The notes beneath the pieces are model-generated. The model had not been told where the DNA came from and searched no databases. It saw nothing but the letters and a program-made list of their open reading frames with translations. From NCBI GenBank assembly GCA_910584235.1, contig CAJTZD010000004.1, positions 1 through 64,000 of the forward strand: a DNA stretch of 64,000 nucleotides, given 5' to 3'. A program made the position numbers and the translations under genes. This document shows, in pieces, positions 15,275 to 25,179 of the stretch. Within the stretch, counting starts at the first letter, position 1. Every line of letters starts with the position of its first letter. The DNA is from an uncultured Acetatifactor sp. Lineage in GTDB: Bacteria; Bacillota; Clostridia; Lachnospirales; Lachnospiraceae.

Positions 15275-16213
15275 ATGTCTGCGATTGAGGAAATTATCTG
15301 CAGCGCCAGAGAGGCCGGTGCCAGCGATGTGCATCTGGCAGCAGGGATACCGCCAAAGATGCGCATTGGAGGGGAATTATTTTCCATGAATTGCTCCAGG
15401 CTTACCGGGGCGGATATGCTGGATATCCTGATCGGCATTATGCCGGAAGCTTTTCGGGGCAGATTTGAGGAGAGAGGAGAATACGCATTTTCCTTTACAT
15501 TGCCCCAGGGAGGGCGCTGCAGGGCCAATGCCTACAAGCAAAGGGAAAGCGTGGCGCTGGCGATCCGTCTGATCGAGTCTGAAATCCTTTTGCCCGAGGA
15601 GATGGGGATACCGGAAACGGCAGCCGAACTGTACCACAGAGAGTGCGGACTGATCCTGGTGACAGGACTTGCCGGCAGCGGCAAATCCACCACACTGGCT
15701 TCCCTGATCAACAAAATCAATGACAGCAGGGAGGCTTTGATCATTACGCTGGAGCAGCCGGCGGAGTATTTGCATCCCTGTAAAAGATCCATGGTCAATC
15801 AGCGGGAGATCGGCTTGGACAGCCTCGGTTTCGCGGAAGCGATCCGTGCCGCTGAGCGAGAGGATGCGGATGTGATTATGATAGGAGAGCTAAAGGATGC
15901 GGAGAGCGTCATGGCAGCCGTTGCGGCCGCCGGGAGCGGACATCTGGTATTTGCGGCTATGAATGCCGTCAGCGCGGTGGATGCCATTGCGGATATCCTG
16001 GATTTGTTTCCGCCCCACAGACAGGAACGGATGCGGGAGAGGCTGGCCGGCGTGCTGGAGGCAGTGGTATTCCAGCAGTTAAGTCCCACGGCGGACGGAG
16101 ACGGAAGAGAGGCGGCTTTCGAGATTCTTACTGTGGATGAAAAAGTGCGCGGGAATATCCGTGCGAACAGGCTGTCTGCACTTTATGACGCAGTACAGCA
16201 TTTGTATCAATAA
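15275..16213 (+). CDS. PilT-like type IV pilus retraction ATPase, divergent
   Basis: A 312-residue secretion ATPase of the PilT type, which retracts type IV pili and supports twitching or DNA uptake. N-terminal DVHLAAGIPPKMRIGG fits the PAS-like start of PilT; Walker A is GLAGSGKSTT (about residues 128-137); the Walker B-type stretch reads DADVIMIGELKD, keeping the catalytic Glu. The usual His box TLHT is replaced by AMNA (near 228-232), so the conserved histidine is Asn, and the C-terminal AIRNLIRE motif is weak. No other pilus genes are nearby. ATG 15275 lies 5 bp after GGAGAGGAG. It precedes comM-like and dprA genes, so a competence link is plausible but inferred. Confidence 0.8.
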   Translation: MSAIEEIICSAREAGASDVHLAAGIPPKMRIGGELFSMNCSRLTGADMLDILIGIMPEAFRGRFEERGEYAFSFTLPQGGRCRANAYKQRESVALAIRLIESEILLPEEMGIPETAAELYHRECGLILVTGLAGSGKSTTLASLINKINDSREALIITLEQPAEYLHPCKRSMVNQREIGLDSLGFAEAIRAAEREDADVIMIGELKDAESVMAAVAAAGSGHLVFAAMNAVSAVDAIADILDLFPPHRQERMRERLAGVLEAVVFQQLSPTADGDGREAAFEILTVDEKVRGNIRANRLSALYDAVQHLYQ

Positions 16214-16220
16214 AAGGTCT

Positions 16221-16260
16221 GATCTGCCGGATGCCGGGCTCCGCGCATCCGGCGGATATC
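16221..16260 (+). terminator. Hairpin after the pilT-like gene
   Basis: GATCTGCCGGATGC (16221-16234) pairs with GCATCCGGCGGATATC (16245-16260) around a short GC-rich loop. There is no run of T downstream, so it is an attenuator or mRNA-end structure rather than a textbook terminator. Confidence 0.5.
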
Positions 16261-16394
16261 ACAAATGTCAAAGGTTTCCTGAAATATCATCGTAAAATAC
16301 AATCAGAAAAGTTTTCAGCCTTATTATATCGGTATCATATCAACGTATCATTCGGCAATTGTCAAAATATTCTCAAACAGGAGGTTTCAGCTTT

Positions 16395-17957
16395 ATGTAC
16401 AGCGCAATTTTTTCCGGTGCGCTCCATGGGGTCCTGGCTTATATGGTCTCCGTGGAAGTGGACATCGCAAAAGGACTGCCGGCCTTTTTTATGGTGGGTT
16501 CCCTGAGTACGGAGGTGCGGGAGTCTAAGGAGCGGGTGTGGGTGGCACTTAAGAATGTGGGACTGCATCTGCCGCCCTGCCGTATCACCGTCAATTTATC
16601 TCCGGCAGACAGGAAAAAGGAGGGCACCGCTTTTGATCTGCCTATGGCGGTGGGGATGCTGGAGGCCTTGGAGCTGGTTCCGGCCGGGGCGGCAGGCGAC
16701 TGTCTGTTCCTGGGAGAGCTGGGCTTAAGCGGAGAAGTGAAAAAGGTGAAAGGCGTGCTGCCCATTGTCCGCGCCGCGGCGGAAGCCGGAATCAGAGAAT
16801 GTATTGTGCCGAAAGCCAATGCCAGAGAGGGAGCGGTCATTCCGGGCATCCGGGTCAGAGGCGCGGAAAATATTTTGGAGGTCATGCACTTTCTGGCGGC
16901 AGGCCCTGGGGAGCGGGATGAGATATTACCCCTTGTGCGGGTGGATGCGGCGGATCTTTTTTCCGGGGAGGGCACAGAGGCGTATCTGCATTCCGGCCAG
17001 CCTGACTTCAGTGAGGTGACCGGACAAGAGACGGCCAGACGGGCCGCGGAGATTGCCGCGGCAGGCTTTCACAACCTGTTAATGGTAGGGCCGCCCGGCG
17101 CCGGGAAATCCATGATCGCAAGACGAATCCCCGGTATCCTGCCGCCGCTGACACTGGAGGAAAGCCTGGAGGTGACTTCTGTGATCAGCGTGGCGGGACT
17201 GCTTAAGGAGGGGGAGACACTGGTAACCGGCCGGCCTTTCAGAAGCCCTCACCACACGATTTCCCAGGCAGCGCTCATAGGGGGAAGCGCAGTGCCCAGG
17301 CCCGGGATGATATCGCTTGCCCACAGAGGCGTCTTGTTTTTGGACGAGCTGCCGGAATTTCAGAGGATTTCCCTGGACGCCCTGCGCCAGCCTCTGGAGG
17401 AGAGGCGGGTGACCATTTCCCGGGCGAACGGCAATGTTACATATCCCAGCGACTTCATGCTGGTCTGCGCCATGAACCCCTGTCCCTGCGGGTATTATCC
17501 CGATACGGGGCGCTGCAGCTGTACGGAACCTCAGGTGCGCAAATATATGGGAAAGGTATCAGGACCTATCCTGGATCGGATCGATCTGTGCGTGGAGCTG
17601 CAGCCTGTGGACTATGAAAGCCTGAAAAGCGGCGCAGGGGGTGAGTCCAGCGCGAATATACGAGAGCGGGTGGAGCAGGCCAGGCAGATACAGAGGGCCA
17701 GGTTCCGGGGTACGCCGTACCGCTTTAACGGTGACATCGAAGTCTCCAGAATAGAGCAATACTGCGGGCTTGGGGAAAGGGAACAGCACTGCATGGAACA
17801 GCTGTATACCTCTCTGCAGCTCTCGGCCAGGGCATACCATCGCATCTTGCGGGTGGCCAGGACCATAGCGGATCTGGAGGGAGCGGAGGAAATCAGGGTG
17901 TCTCATTTGATGGAGGCTTCGTTTTACAGGCCATCCATGGAATACTGGGGCCATTAA
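16395..17957 (+). CDS. YifB/ComM-family Mg-chelatase-like AAA+ ATPase
   Basis: A 520-residue ComM/YifB protein, an AAA+ helicase that in other bacteria promotes branch migration during natural transformation. N-terminal Lon-protease-like domain (about 1-170; VNLSPADRKKEGTAFDLPMA), Walker A GPPGAGKS (near 233-240), Walker B VLFLDELPEF, then a cysteine-containing MNPCPCGYYPD segment and a C-terminal Mg_chelatase_C domain. I place the start at ATG 16395 (MYSAIFSGALHG), ten bases after CAGGAGG; a longer frame from 16359 lacks a site. The dprA gene begins 21 bp downstream and is probably co-transcribed. Confidence 0.93.
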   Translation: MYSAIFSGALHGVLAYMVSVEVDIAKGLPAFFMVGSLSTEVRESKERVWVALKNVGLHLPPCRITVNLSPADRKKEGTAFDLPMAVGMLEALELVPAGAAGDCLFLGELGLSGEVKKVKGVLPIVRAAAEAGIRECIVPKANAREGAVIPGIRVRGAENILEVMHFLAAGPGERDEILPLVRVDAADLFSGEGTEAYLHSGQPDFSEVTGQETARRAAEIAAAGFHNLLMVGPPGAGKSMIARRIPGILPPLTLEESLEVTSVISVAGLLKEGETLVTGRPFRSPHHTISQAALIGGSAVPRPGMISLAHRGVLFLDELPEFQRISLDALRQPLEERRVTISRANGNVTYPSDFMLVCAMNPCPCGYYPDTGRCSCTEPQVRKYMGKVSGPILDRIDLCVELQPVDYESLKSGAGGESSANIRERVEQARQIQRARFRGTPYRFNGDIEVSRIEQYCGLGEREQHCMEQLYTSLQLSARAYHRILRVARTIADLEGAEEIRVSHLMEASFYRPSMEYWGH

Positions 17958-17978
17958 GTACGCAGGGAGGTTATATAC

Positions 17979-19127
17979 ATGAATCAGGAAGAGTGGAGAG
18001 AAAGGGAGAATATCTACGCATGCTGGCTGTGCAATTTTCCGGATATGGGGAATAGACAGCGGCACAGGCTCTCGGAGCTTTGCGGCGGGCCGGAGGCAGT
18101 GTATCTGGCTGACAAGAAGAAATGGGGAGAGGTATTGCAACCTAAGCAGGTGGAGAGCCTGGCAAGGTACACCGCTCTGTGGAAGCCGCAGGCGCAGTAC
18201 CGCAGAATGCGGGAGGAGGGCATTGAAGTGATCCTTATTGGGGACGAGAGGTATCCGGAGCGGCTGCGGAGGATTCCGGATGCGCCTTACTGTCTCTTTG
18301 TCCGGGGAGAGCTGCCCGGGGCCGATACCCCGGCGGTGGCCATTGTCGGCTCCAGAGAATGTTCGGCATATGGAAAGTATGTGGCAAAGGTTTTGGGGGA
18401 GGCTCTGGGGAAAAGAGGCGTGACCGTGATAAGCGGCATGGCGAGGGGAATCGACGGCATCAGCCAGGAGGCGGCGCTGGAGGCCGGGGGCTATTCCATA
18501 GGTGTCCTGGGCTCCGGCGTGAACATCTGCTATCCGGCGCAGAACAGAGGGCTTTACGAGAAGCTCATAAAGTCCGGGGCAGTGCTGTCCGAATACCCCC
18601 TGGGAACGCCTGCCCGCCCTCAGAATTTCCCGCCCAGGAACCGCATTGTCAGTGGTCTGGCCGATGCGGTAGTGGTGGTGGAGGCCAGGGCGAAAAGCGG
18701 AACCCTGATCACGGTGGACATGGCCCTGGAGCAGGGAAGGGAGGTATACGTGGTCCCGGGCCGGGTCACGGACAGACTCAGCGACGGCTGCAACCGCCTG
18801 GTGAAGCAGGGGGCGGGAGTGGTGCTGGGCCCGGAGAGCTTTTTGGAAGAAATCTTCCGGCTCTGGGAGACCGGAAAAAAGCCATCCTTTCAGGACAAGG
18901 AGCGGCCCAACGCGTTTTTGGAACAGCCACAGCCTGCGGGCCTGCCAAAGGAGCTGGCGGAGGTCCTGGGAGCGCTGGACTTTGAGCCAAAGTCCACGGA
19001 GGAAATCCGGGGACTGCTTTCGGCCAAATATCCGGAGAAGCACATCGTCACCTGCCTGATGCAGCTTTGCATGGAAAACCTTGCGGTTCAGGTCAGTCCC
19101 GGGCGGTTTTGCTGCAGGAGAGATTAG
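17979..19127 (+). CDS. DprA/Smf DNA-processing protein
   Basis: A 382-residue DprA. This protein loads RecA on incoming single-stranded DNA during transformation. The Rossmann-type core is recognisable by VAIVGSRECSAYGKYVA (about 115-130), SGMARGIDGISQEAAL, LGSGVNICYPAQN and the FPPRNRIVSGLADAVVVVEA block (about 215-235); the C-terminus has a winged-helix-like domain (STEEIRGLLSAKYPEK). ATG 17979 follows GGGAGGTTATATAC. The dprA to topA order is conserved in Firmicutes, though here ispG, polC and a tRNA gene sit between them. Confidence 0.95.
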   Translation: MNQEEWRERENIYACWLCNFPDMGNRQRHRLSELCGGPEAVYLADKKKWGEVLQPKQVESLARYTALWKPQAQYRRMREEGIEVILIGDERYPERLRRIPDAPYCLFVRGELPGADTPAVAIVGSRECSAYGKYVAKVLGEALGKRGVTVISGMARGIDGISQEAALEAGGYSIGVLGSGVNICYPAQNRGLYEKLIKSGAVLSEYPLGTPARPQNFPPRNRIVSGLADAVVVVEARAKSGTLITVDMALEQGREVYVVPGRVTDRLSDGCNRLVKQGAGVVLGPESFLEEIFRLWETGKKPSFQDKERPNAFLEQPQPAGLPKELAEVLGALDFEPKSTEEIRGLLSAKYPEKHIVTCLMQLCMENLAVQVSPGRFCCRRD

Positions 19128-19161
19128 GCCTGCCTTCGCGGCCTTAAGCCACAGGCAGGCC
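19127..19161 (+). terminator. Hairpin immediately after dprA
   Basis: GGCCTGCC (19127-19134) and GGCAGGCC (19154-19161) form a perfect 8-bp stem with a 19-nt loop, starting on the last base of the dprA stop codon. A GGGGGTTTT stretch follows 14 bp later. Moderate terminator candidate. Confidence 0.5.
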
Positions 19162-19185
19162 CGGGGAAGCTGGGGGTTTTGGCTG

Positions 19186-19214
19186 TTGATTTTTACAATG
19201 GTTTCGTATATATT
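19186..19214 (+). promoter_or_regulatory. Promoter for ispG-polC
   Basis: TTGATT (19186-19191), a 17-bp spacer, TATATT (19209-19214), about 30 bp before the ispG start. It follows the hairpin behind dprA, so ispG-polC likely forms its own transcription unit. Confidence 0.55.
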
Positions 19215-19246
19215 AGTGTGTAAGAACTTTGGAAAAGGAGGCTGCC

Positions 19247-20299
19247 ATGCACAGAGAGAAAACAAAAGTCATACAGATCGGGGACAGAAAGATCGGGGGC
19301 GGCAATCTCGTCCTCATCCAGTCCATGACCAATACCAGGACCCAGGACGTATCCGCCACCGTAGCGCAGATTCTGGAGCTGGAGAGAGCGGGCTGCGAGA
19401 TTGTGCGCTGTACAGTGCCGGATATGGAGGCGGCCAAAGCCCTTGGGCAGATCAGGAAGCAGATACATATTCCGCTGGTGGCAGATATTCATTTTGATTA
19501 TAAGATGGCCATTGCCGCCATAGAGAACGGAGCGGATAAAATTCGTATCAATCCCGGCAACATAGGCGGGCCTGATAAGGTAAAAGCGGTAGTGGCCGCG
19601 GCCAAAGAGAAAAATATTCCTATCCGCGTGGGCGTCAACAGCGGTTCCCTGGAGAAAGGTCTGTTAGAGAAATACGGCGGCGTCACGGCACAGGGCATTG
19701 TGGAAAGCGCCCTGGAAAAGGTGGCAATGATCGAAACGTGTGACTATGAGAATGTAGTCATCAGCATCAAGTCCTCGGACGTGCTTATGTGCGTGAAAGC
19801 CCATGAGCTTTTGGCAGCGCGGACAGCATATCCCCTCCACATTGGGATTACGGAGGCAGGTACGGTCTGGAGCGGCAATATCAAATCCGCCCTTGGCCTT
19901 GGCCTGATTCTCTATCAGGGCATCGGCGACACCGTCCGGGTATCCCTGACGGGGGACCCGGTGGAGGAGATCAAGTCCGCAAAACTGATTCTGCGCTCAC
20001 TGGGGCTGCGCAAGGGCGGCGTTGAAGTGGTCTCCTGCCCTACCTGCGGCAGGACCCGGATCGATCTCATCGGCCTGGCAGCCAGGGTGGAGAAGCTGGC
20101 GGAGGATTATCCTCTGGACATTAAGGTGGCTGTCATGGGATGTGCGGTCAACGGCCCGGGGGAGGCCAGGGAGGCGGATCTTGGGATAGCGGGAGGCCAG
20201 GGAGAGGGCCTTTTGTTCAAAAAAGGTGAAATCCTGAGAAAGGTACCCGAAGAGCAGCTGTTAGATGCGTTAAAGGAAGAGTTAGATAATTGGAAATGA
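19247..20299 (+). CDS. ispG: IspG, 4-hydroxy-3-methylbut-2-enyl diphosphate synthase
   Basis: A 350-residue iron-sulfur enzyme of the MEP (non-mevalonate) isoprenoid pathway, converting MEcPP to HMBPP. Family signatures are VQSMTNT-like IQSMTNTRTQD at the N-terminus, VADIHFDYKMA, RINPGNIG, and the cluster cysteines in VVSCPTCGRT and VMGCAVNGPGEA near the C-terminus. The start is ATG 19247 (MHREKTK), with AAGGAGG five bases upstream; a TTG at 19229 is unlikely. The stop overlaps the polC ATG by ATGA, implying coupled translation. Confidence 0.96.
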   Translation: MHREKTKVIQIGDRKIGGGNLVLIQSMTNTRTQDVSATVAQILELERAGCEIVRCTVPDMEAAKALGQIRKQIHIPLVADIHFDYKMAIAAIENGADKIRINPGNIGGPDKVKAVVAAAKEKNIPIRVGVNSGSLEKGLLEKYGGVTAQGIVESALEKVAMIETCDYENVVISIKSSDVLMCVKAHELLAARTAYPLHIGITEAGTVWSGNIKSALGLGLILYQGIGDTVRVSLTGDPVEEIKSAKLILRSLGLRKGGVEVVSCPTCGRTRIDLIGLAARVEKLAEDYPLDIKVAVMGCAVNGPGEAREADLGIAGGQGEGLLFKKGEILRKVPEEQLLDALKEELDNWK

Positions 20300-23200
20300 C
20301 TACAAAAGCAAAACCATTTTTTGAAGTGTTCCCCACACTGGATTTGAAAGGGACTTTATATGACAAGCTGGAACAGACGCAGGTAGAGCGGGTGTCCGCC
20401 ACCAAGCAAAAGGACAGACTTTCCGTGTATCTGTTCAGCACCAGGCTATTGCTGAAAGAGGATATCTGGGCGGCGGAAAAGGCCATTAAGTCCCAGCTTT
20501 TTCCCCATGCGCTTTTGAAAGTGCGGATTTTTGAGCGTTTTGAGCTTTCTTCCCAGTATACCCCCGAGAATCTCATGGAGGTCTACCGGGAGAGCATTTT
20601 AGCGGAGCTGCGGGAGTACAGCCATGTGGAGTACAATGCTTTCCGCACCGCGGGAATCACTTATCCGGAAGCAGGGCAGATCTGCCTCTCCATAGACGAT
20701 ACCGTGCTCAACAGAAGCAAAGAGGGGGAGCTGGTGCGGGTGCTGGAGAAGATACTGGTGGAGCGCTGCGGCCTGAAAGCCCGGGTGGACATTGACTACA
20801 GAGAAGTAAAGGGCAGCAGATTTTCCGGGGACGACGAGATGCGGTTGCAGATGAAAGTCAACGAAATCATTCTGCGGGCAGGCGGCAGGGCCGGGGCTGC
20901 AGGGCAGTACGGACAGACACCGGAGGGCTATACAGGCGACGGGGCAGGCGCGGGGAATGGGGCCGGGACTGCCCCGGGCGCGAAAGCCTCAGGGAGCAGA
21001 GAGGCCGGGGGCAGTACAGGCAGAAGCGCCCCGGGACTCGGGAACGGGGGAAGCGGCTTCGGGAAAAAGAGTGGCGGTTCGGGACAGGATTCCGGCATCA
21101 CAGGCAGAGGGGACGTGCCGGCAGGCGGCGTCACGAGACAGGCTGAGGAGGGGATCCCTTACCTAGGCGAGCACGGTAAGGGCGGCTTCAAGGGCAAGGG
21201 CGATTTCAGGCGGGGAGAATTCCGCAGAGGGGACCGTCCCTTAAAGCAGTCCGACAATCCCGACGTGATTTACGGAAAAGATTTTGACGAAGAGGTCATT
21301 CCCATTGACGAGATCATCGGCGAAGTGGGAGATGTGACTATCCGCGGAAAAATCTTGAAAACGGACAGCCGTGAGATCCGCAACGAAAGAACCATTGTGA
21401 TGTTCGACATCACGGATTTTACGGATACCATCTCCATAAAGCTTTTTGTGAAGACAGAGTTTGTCACAGAGCTTTTGGGAAGTCTGAAGCCCGGAGTCTT
21501 TGTAAAGCTCAAAGGTATGGCTACCATGGACAAATTCGACCATGAGATTACCATAGGCTCCCTCACGGGCATCAAGAAGATTCCGAATTTCGTCACGGTG
21601 CGGTCGGATACGGCCGCCCATAAGCGTGTAGAACTGCACTGTCATACCAAGATGAGCGATTTCGACGGGGTTTCCGAGGCCAAGGATATCGTAAAGCGTG
21701 CTTACGGCTGGGGCCACAGAGCCATTGCCATCACGGACCACGGCGTAGTGCAGGGCTTTACGGACGCTTACCATGTGTGGGAAGATCTCTGGAAGACGGA
21801 GAAAGGGAAGTGTAAGGACCAGAACAAGGAGCCGCCGGACAAGCAGGATTTCTTTAAGGTCATCTATGGGGTGGAGGCTTATCTGGTGGACGATCTGAAA
21901 GAAATCGTCACCGGAGACAGGGGCGGGACACTTGGAGATGATTTTGTAGTCTTTGACATTGAGACCACCGGATTCTCCCCGGTGAACAACCGCATTATCG
22001 AAATCGGCGCGGTGAAAGTCTGCGGCGGCAGGGTGACGGAGCGCTTTTCCACGTTCGTGAATCCTCAGGTGCCCATTCCGTTTGAGATCGAAAAGCTCAC
22101 ATCCATCCGGGACGACATGGTAATGGACGCGCCTCTGATTGAAGAAGTGCTGCCGAAGTTCCTGGAATTTTGCCAGGGCTGCATATTGGTGGCCCACAAC
22201 GCGGGCTTTGACATGAGCTTCATGCTGGAGAATGCCAGAAGGCAGAACCTCCCCATGGAGCATACCTATATTGACACCGTGGGCATTGCCAGAGTGCTGC
22301 TGCCGAACCAAGCCAAGCACACCCTGGACGCCGTGGCGAAGACCCTGAACATTTCCCTGGAGAACCATCACCGGGCGGTGGACGATGCGGAGTGCACCGC
22401 GTGGATCTTCGTGAAGCTCATCCAGATGCTGGAGGAAAAGGATATCCATACCCTGGCCCAGCTAAACGCCTTAGGAACTGCCAGCGTAGACCTGGTAAAG
22501 AAAGCGCCTACCTACCATGCCATCATTTTGGCTAAGAACGACCTGGGCCGCATCAATCTCTACCGGCTGGTGACCCAGTCCCACCTGGTTTATTACAACA
22601 ACAGACATCCCAGGATTCCCAAGAGCCTGATTCAGAAGTACAGGGAGGGGCTTATCCTGGGCAGCGCCTGCGAGGCAGGAGAGCTTTACCGTGCCCTGCT
22701 GGACGGCCAGAGCGATATGCAGATCGCCAGGATCGTGAATTTCTACGATTATCTGGAAATCCAGCCCACAGGCAACAACAAATTTATGATAGCCTCCGAA
22801 CGGATCCGGAACATCAATTCCATGGAGGACATCCAGAATATGAACCGGCAGGTGGTGAAGCTGGGAGAGCAGTTCCACAAGCCCGTGGTAGCCACCTGCG
22901 ACGTGCATTTCCTGGATCCCGAGGACGAAGTGTACCGCCGCATTATCATGGCCGGGCGCGGATTCGAGGACGCAGACGATCAGGCTCCGCTGTTCCTGCA
23001 CACTACGGACGAGATGCTGGAGGAGTTCTCCTATCTCGGAAGCGAGAAAGCCTATGAAATTGTAGTAAAAAATACCAATATGATAGCGGACATGGTGGAG
23101 GTCATCGCTCCGGTGCGGCCGGACAAATGCGCCCCTGTCATTGAGGACAGCGACAAGACGCTGACCAAGATCTGCTATGATAAGGCCCACGAAATTTATG

Positions 23201-25050
23201 GGCCCGATCTGCCGGAAATTGTGGAGGCGCGTCTGAAAAAGGAGCTGCACTCCATTATTACCAATGGCTTCGCCGTGATGTATATCATTGCCCAGAAGCT
23301 GGTGTGGAAATCCATAGAGGACGGATATCTGGTGGGTTCCAGGGGAAGCGTGGGAAGCTCTTTTGTGGCCACTATGGCGGGAATTACGGAAATCAATCCC
23401 TTAAGTCCTCATTACTACTGCAGCAAATGCCACTATGTGGATTTCGAGGAGGACGACGTAAAGGCTTATGGGGGCAAGGCGGGAGTGGACATGCCGGACA
23501 AAAACTGTCCGGTCTGCGGGGAGCCTCTCCACAAGGACGGCTTCGACATTCCCTTTGAGACATTCTTAGGCTTCAAGGGGGACAAAGAGCCGGATATCGA
23601 CCTGAATTTCTCCGGAGAGTATCAGTCCAAGGCCCATAAATACACAGAGGTCATCTTCGGCGCCGGCCAGACATTCCGGGCGGGCACCATAGCCACCCTG
23701 GCGGACAAGACGGCATTCGGCTATGTGAAGAATTACTTTGAGGAAAGGGGAAGGCATCGGAGAAAGAGCGAGATGGAGAGGTTGGCCATGGGGGTGGCAG
23801 GGGTGCGCCGCAGCACGGGGCAGCACCCCGGCGGCATTGTGGTGCTGCCCTTTGGCCAGGACATCAATTCCTTTACGCCGGTGCAGCACCCGGCAAACGA
23901 CATGGAGACGGATATCGTTACCACGCATTTTGATTATCACTCCATCGACCACAACCTGTTAAAGCTGGACATCCTGGGACACGATGATCCCACCATGATC
24001 CGTATGCTGCAGGATCTCACCGGCGTGGATCCCCTGACCATCCCTCTGGACGGCAAAGACGTGATGAGCCTGTTCCAGAACACGGACGCTTTGGGTGTCA
24101 CCCCTGACCAGATCGGCGGGACAAAGCTGGGGTGTCTGGGGATCCCGGAGTTCGGCACGGACTTTGCCATGCAGATGGTGATTGATGCCCAGCCCAAGGC
24201 GTTCTCGGATCTGGTGCGCATCTCGGGGCTTGCCCACGGCACGGATGTGTGGCTGGGCAATGCGAAAGACCTGATCATGAGCGGCACGGCCACCATTTCC
24301 ACGGCCATCTGTACCCGGGACGACATCATGCTCTACCTGATTCAGATGGGGGTGGAGTCCAGCCTGGCATTCACTATTATGGAGAGCGTCCGGAAAGGCA
24401 AGGGGCTCAAAGGCGAGTGGATCGACGCTATGAAAGAGAAGAATGTGCCTGACTGGTACATCGACTCCTGCAAGAAGATAAAGTACATGTTCCCCAAGGC
24501 TCACGCGGCGGCCTATGTCATGATGGCATGGCGCATCGCCTACTGCAAGATACATTACCCGTTAGCGTACTATGGGGCGTACTTCAGCATCCGGGCCAAG
24601 GCTTTCTCCTATGAACTGATGTGCCTGGGAAAAGCCAGGCTGGAGGCCAACATGGCGGACTATAAGCGCCGCATGGACGCCGCCGCGGACAAGGAGCCGG
24701 GAGCAGTGCCCCTCTCCAACAGGGAGGAGGGAGCCTATGGCGACATGCGCATCGTCCAGGAGATGTATGAGAGGGGCTACGAATTCACCCCCATCGATAT
24801 CTTCACGGCCCAGTCCAGGTCTTTCCAGATCGTGGACGGGAAGCTGATGCCCTCCTTAAACAGCATAGAGGGCCTGGGGGACAAGGCGGCCGACGCCATT
24901 GTGGAGGCGGCCAAGGACGGGCCTTTTCTGTCCAAGGACGATTTCAGGGAGCGCACGAAAGTGTCCAAGACCATGGTGGACCTGATGGATTCCCTGAACC
25001 TTTTGGGCAACCTGCCGGAGTCCAATCAGCTGAGCCTGTTTGACTTTTAG
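20296..25050 (+). CDS. polC: PolC-type DNA polymerase III alpha subunit
   Basis: A 1584-residue replicative polymerase of low-GC Gram-positives. Order of domains: N-terminal region; an OB fold (about 335-440); PHP domain (VELHCHTKMSDFDG near 444); inserted DEDDh 3'-5' proofreading exonuclease (FVVFDIETTGFS near 551 to HHRAVDDAECT near 700); a zinc-binding Cys cluster (CSKC ... CPVCG, about 1042-1078); and the palm with PDIDLNFSG near 1098. A glycine-rich segment of about 115 residues (20881-21240) interrupts the N-terminal part. The family is typically near 1440 residues, so the excess is largely this linker. ATG 20296 overlaps the ispG stop. Confidence 0.97.
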   Translation: MTTKAKPFFEVFPTLDLKGTLYDKLEQTQVERVSATKQKDRLSVYLFSTRLLLKEDIWAAEKAIKSQLFPHALLKVRIFERFELSSQYTPENLMEVYRESILAELREYSHVEYNAFRTAGITYPEAGQICLSIDDTVLNRSKEGELVRVLEKILVERCGLKARVDIDYREVKGSRFSGDDEMRLQMKVNEIILRAGGRAGAAGQYGQTPEGYTGDGAGAGNGAGTAPGAKASGSREAGGSTGRSAPGLGNGGSGFGKKSGGSGQDSGITGRGDVPAGGVTRQAEEGIPYLGEHGKGGFKGKGDFRRGEFRRGDRPLKQSDNPDVIYGKDFDEEVIPIDEIIGEVGDVTIRGKILKTDSREIRNERTIVMFDITDFTDTISIKLFVKTEFVTELLGSLKPGVFVKLKGMATMDKFDHEITIGSLTGIKKIPNFVTVRSDTAAHKRVELHCHTKMSDFDGVSEAKDIVKRAYGWGHRAIAITDHGVVQGFTDAYHVWEDLWKTEKGKCKDQNKEPPDKQDFFKVIYGVEAYLVDDLKEIVTGDRGGTLGDDFVVFDIETTGFSPVNNRIIEIGAVKVCGGRVTERFSTFVNPQVPIPFEIEKLTSIRDDMVMDAPLIEEVLPKFLEFCQGCILVAHNAGFDMSFMLENARRQNLPMEHTYIDTVGIARVLLPNQAKHTLDAVAKTLNISLENHHRAVDDAECTAWIFVKLIQMLEEKDIHTLAQLNALGTASVDLVKKAPTYHAIILAKNDLGRINLYRLVTQSHLVYYNNRHPRIPKSLIQKYREGLILGSACEAGELYRALLDGQSDMQIARIVNFYDYLEIQPTGNNKFMIASERIRNINSMEDIQNMNRQVVKLGEQFHKPVVATCDVHFLDPEDEVYRRIIMAGRGFEDADDQAPLFLHTTDEMLEEFSYLGSEKAYEIVVKNTNMIADMVEVIAPVRPDKCAPVIEDSDKTLTKICYDKAHEIYGPDLPEIVEARLKKELHSIITNGFAVMYIIAQKLVWKSIEDGYLVGSRGSVGSSFVATMAGITEINPLSPHYYCSKCHYVDFEEDDVKAYGGKAGVDMPDKNCPVCGEPLHKDGFDIPFETFLGFKGDKEPDIDLNFSGEYQSKAHKYTEVIFGAGQTFRAGTIATLADKTAFGYVKNYFEERGRHRRKSEMERLAMGVAGVRRSTGQHPGGIVVLPFGQDINSFTPVQHPANDMETDIVTTHFDYHSIDHNLLKLDILGHDDPTMIRMLQDLTGVDPLTIPLDGKDVMSLFQNTDALGVTPDQIGGTKLGCLGIPEFGTDFAMQMVIDAQPKAFSDLVRISGLAHGTDVWLGNAKDLIMSGTATISTAICTRDDIMLYLIQMGVESSLAFTIMESVRKGKGLKGEWIDAMKEKNVPDWYIDSCKKIKYMFPKAHAAAYVMMAWRIAYCKIHYPLAYYGAYFSIRAKAFSYELMCLGKARLEANMADYKRRMDAAADKEPGAVPLSNREEGAYGDMRIVQEMYERGYEFTPIDIFTAQSRSFQIVDGKLMPSLNSIEGLGDKAADAIVEAAKDGPFLSKDDFRERTKVSKTMVDLMDSLNLLGNLPESNQLSLFDF

Positions 25051-25179
25051 GAGAGGTGAAACCGTAAGAAATCTGTAAGAAATCTGTAAGAAATACCCCG
25101 CATATTCTCCGGCCGGGAGCTGGAAAAAGGTAAGGATTTCACGGAGCGCTTTGTCAGAGGAGATGACAGACGCACGGAT

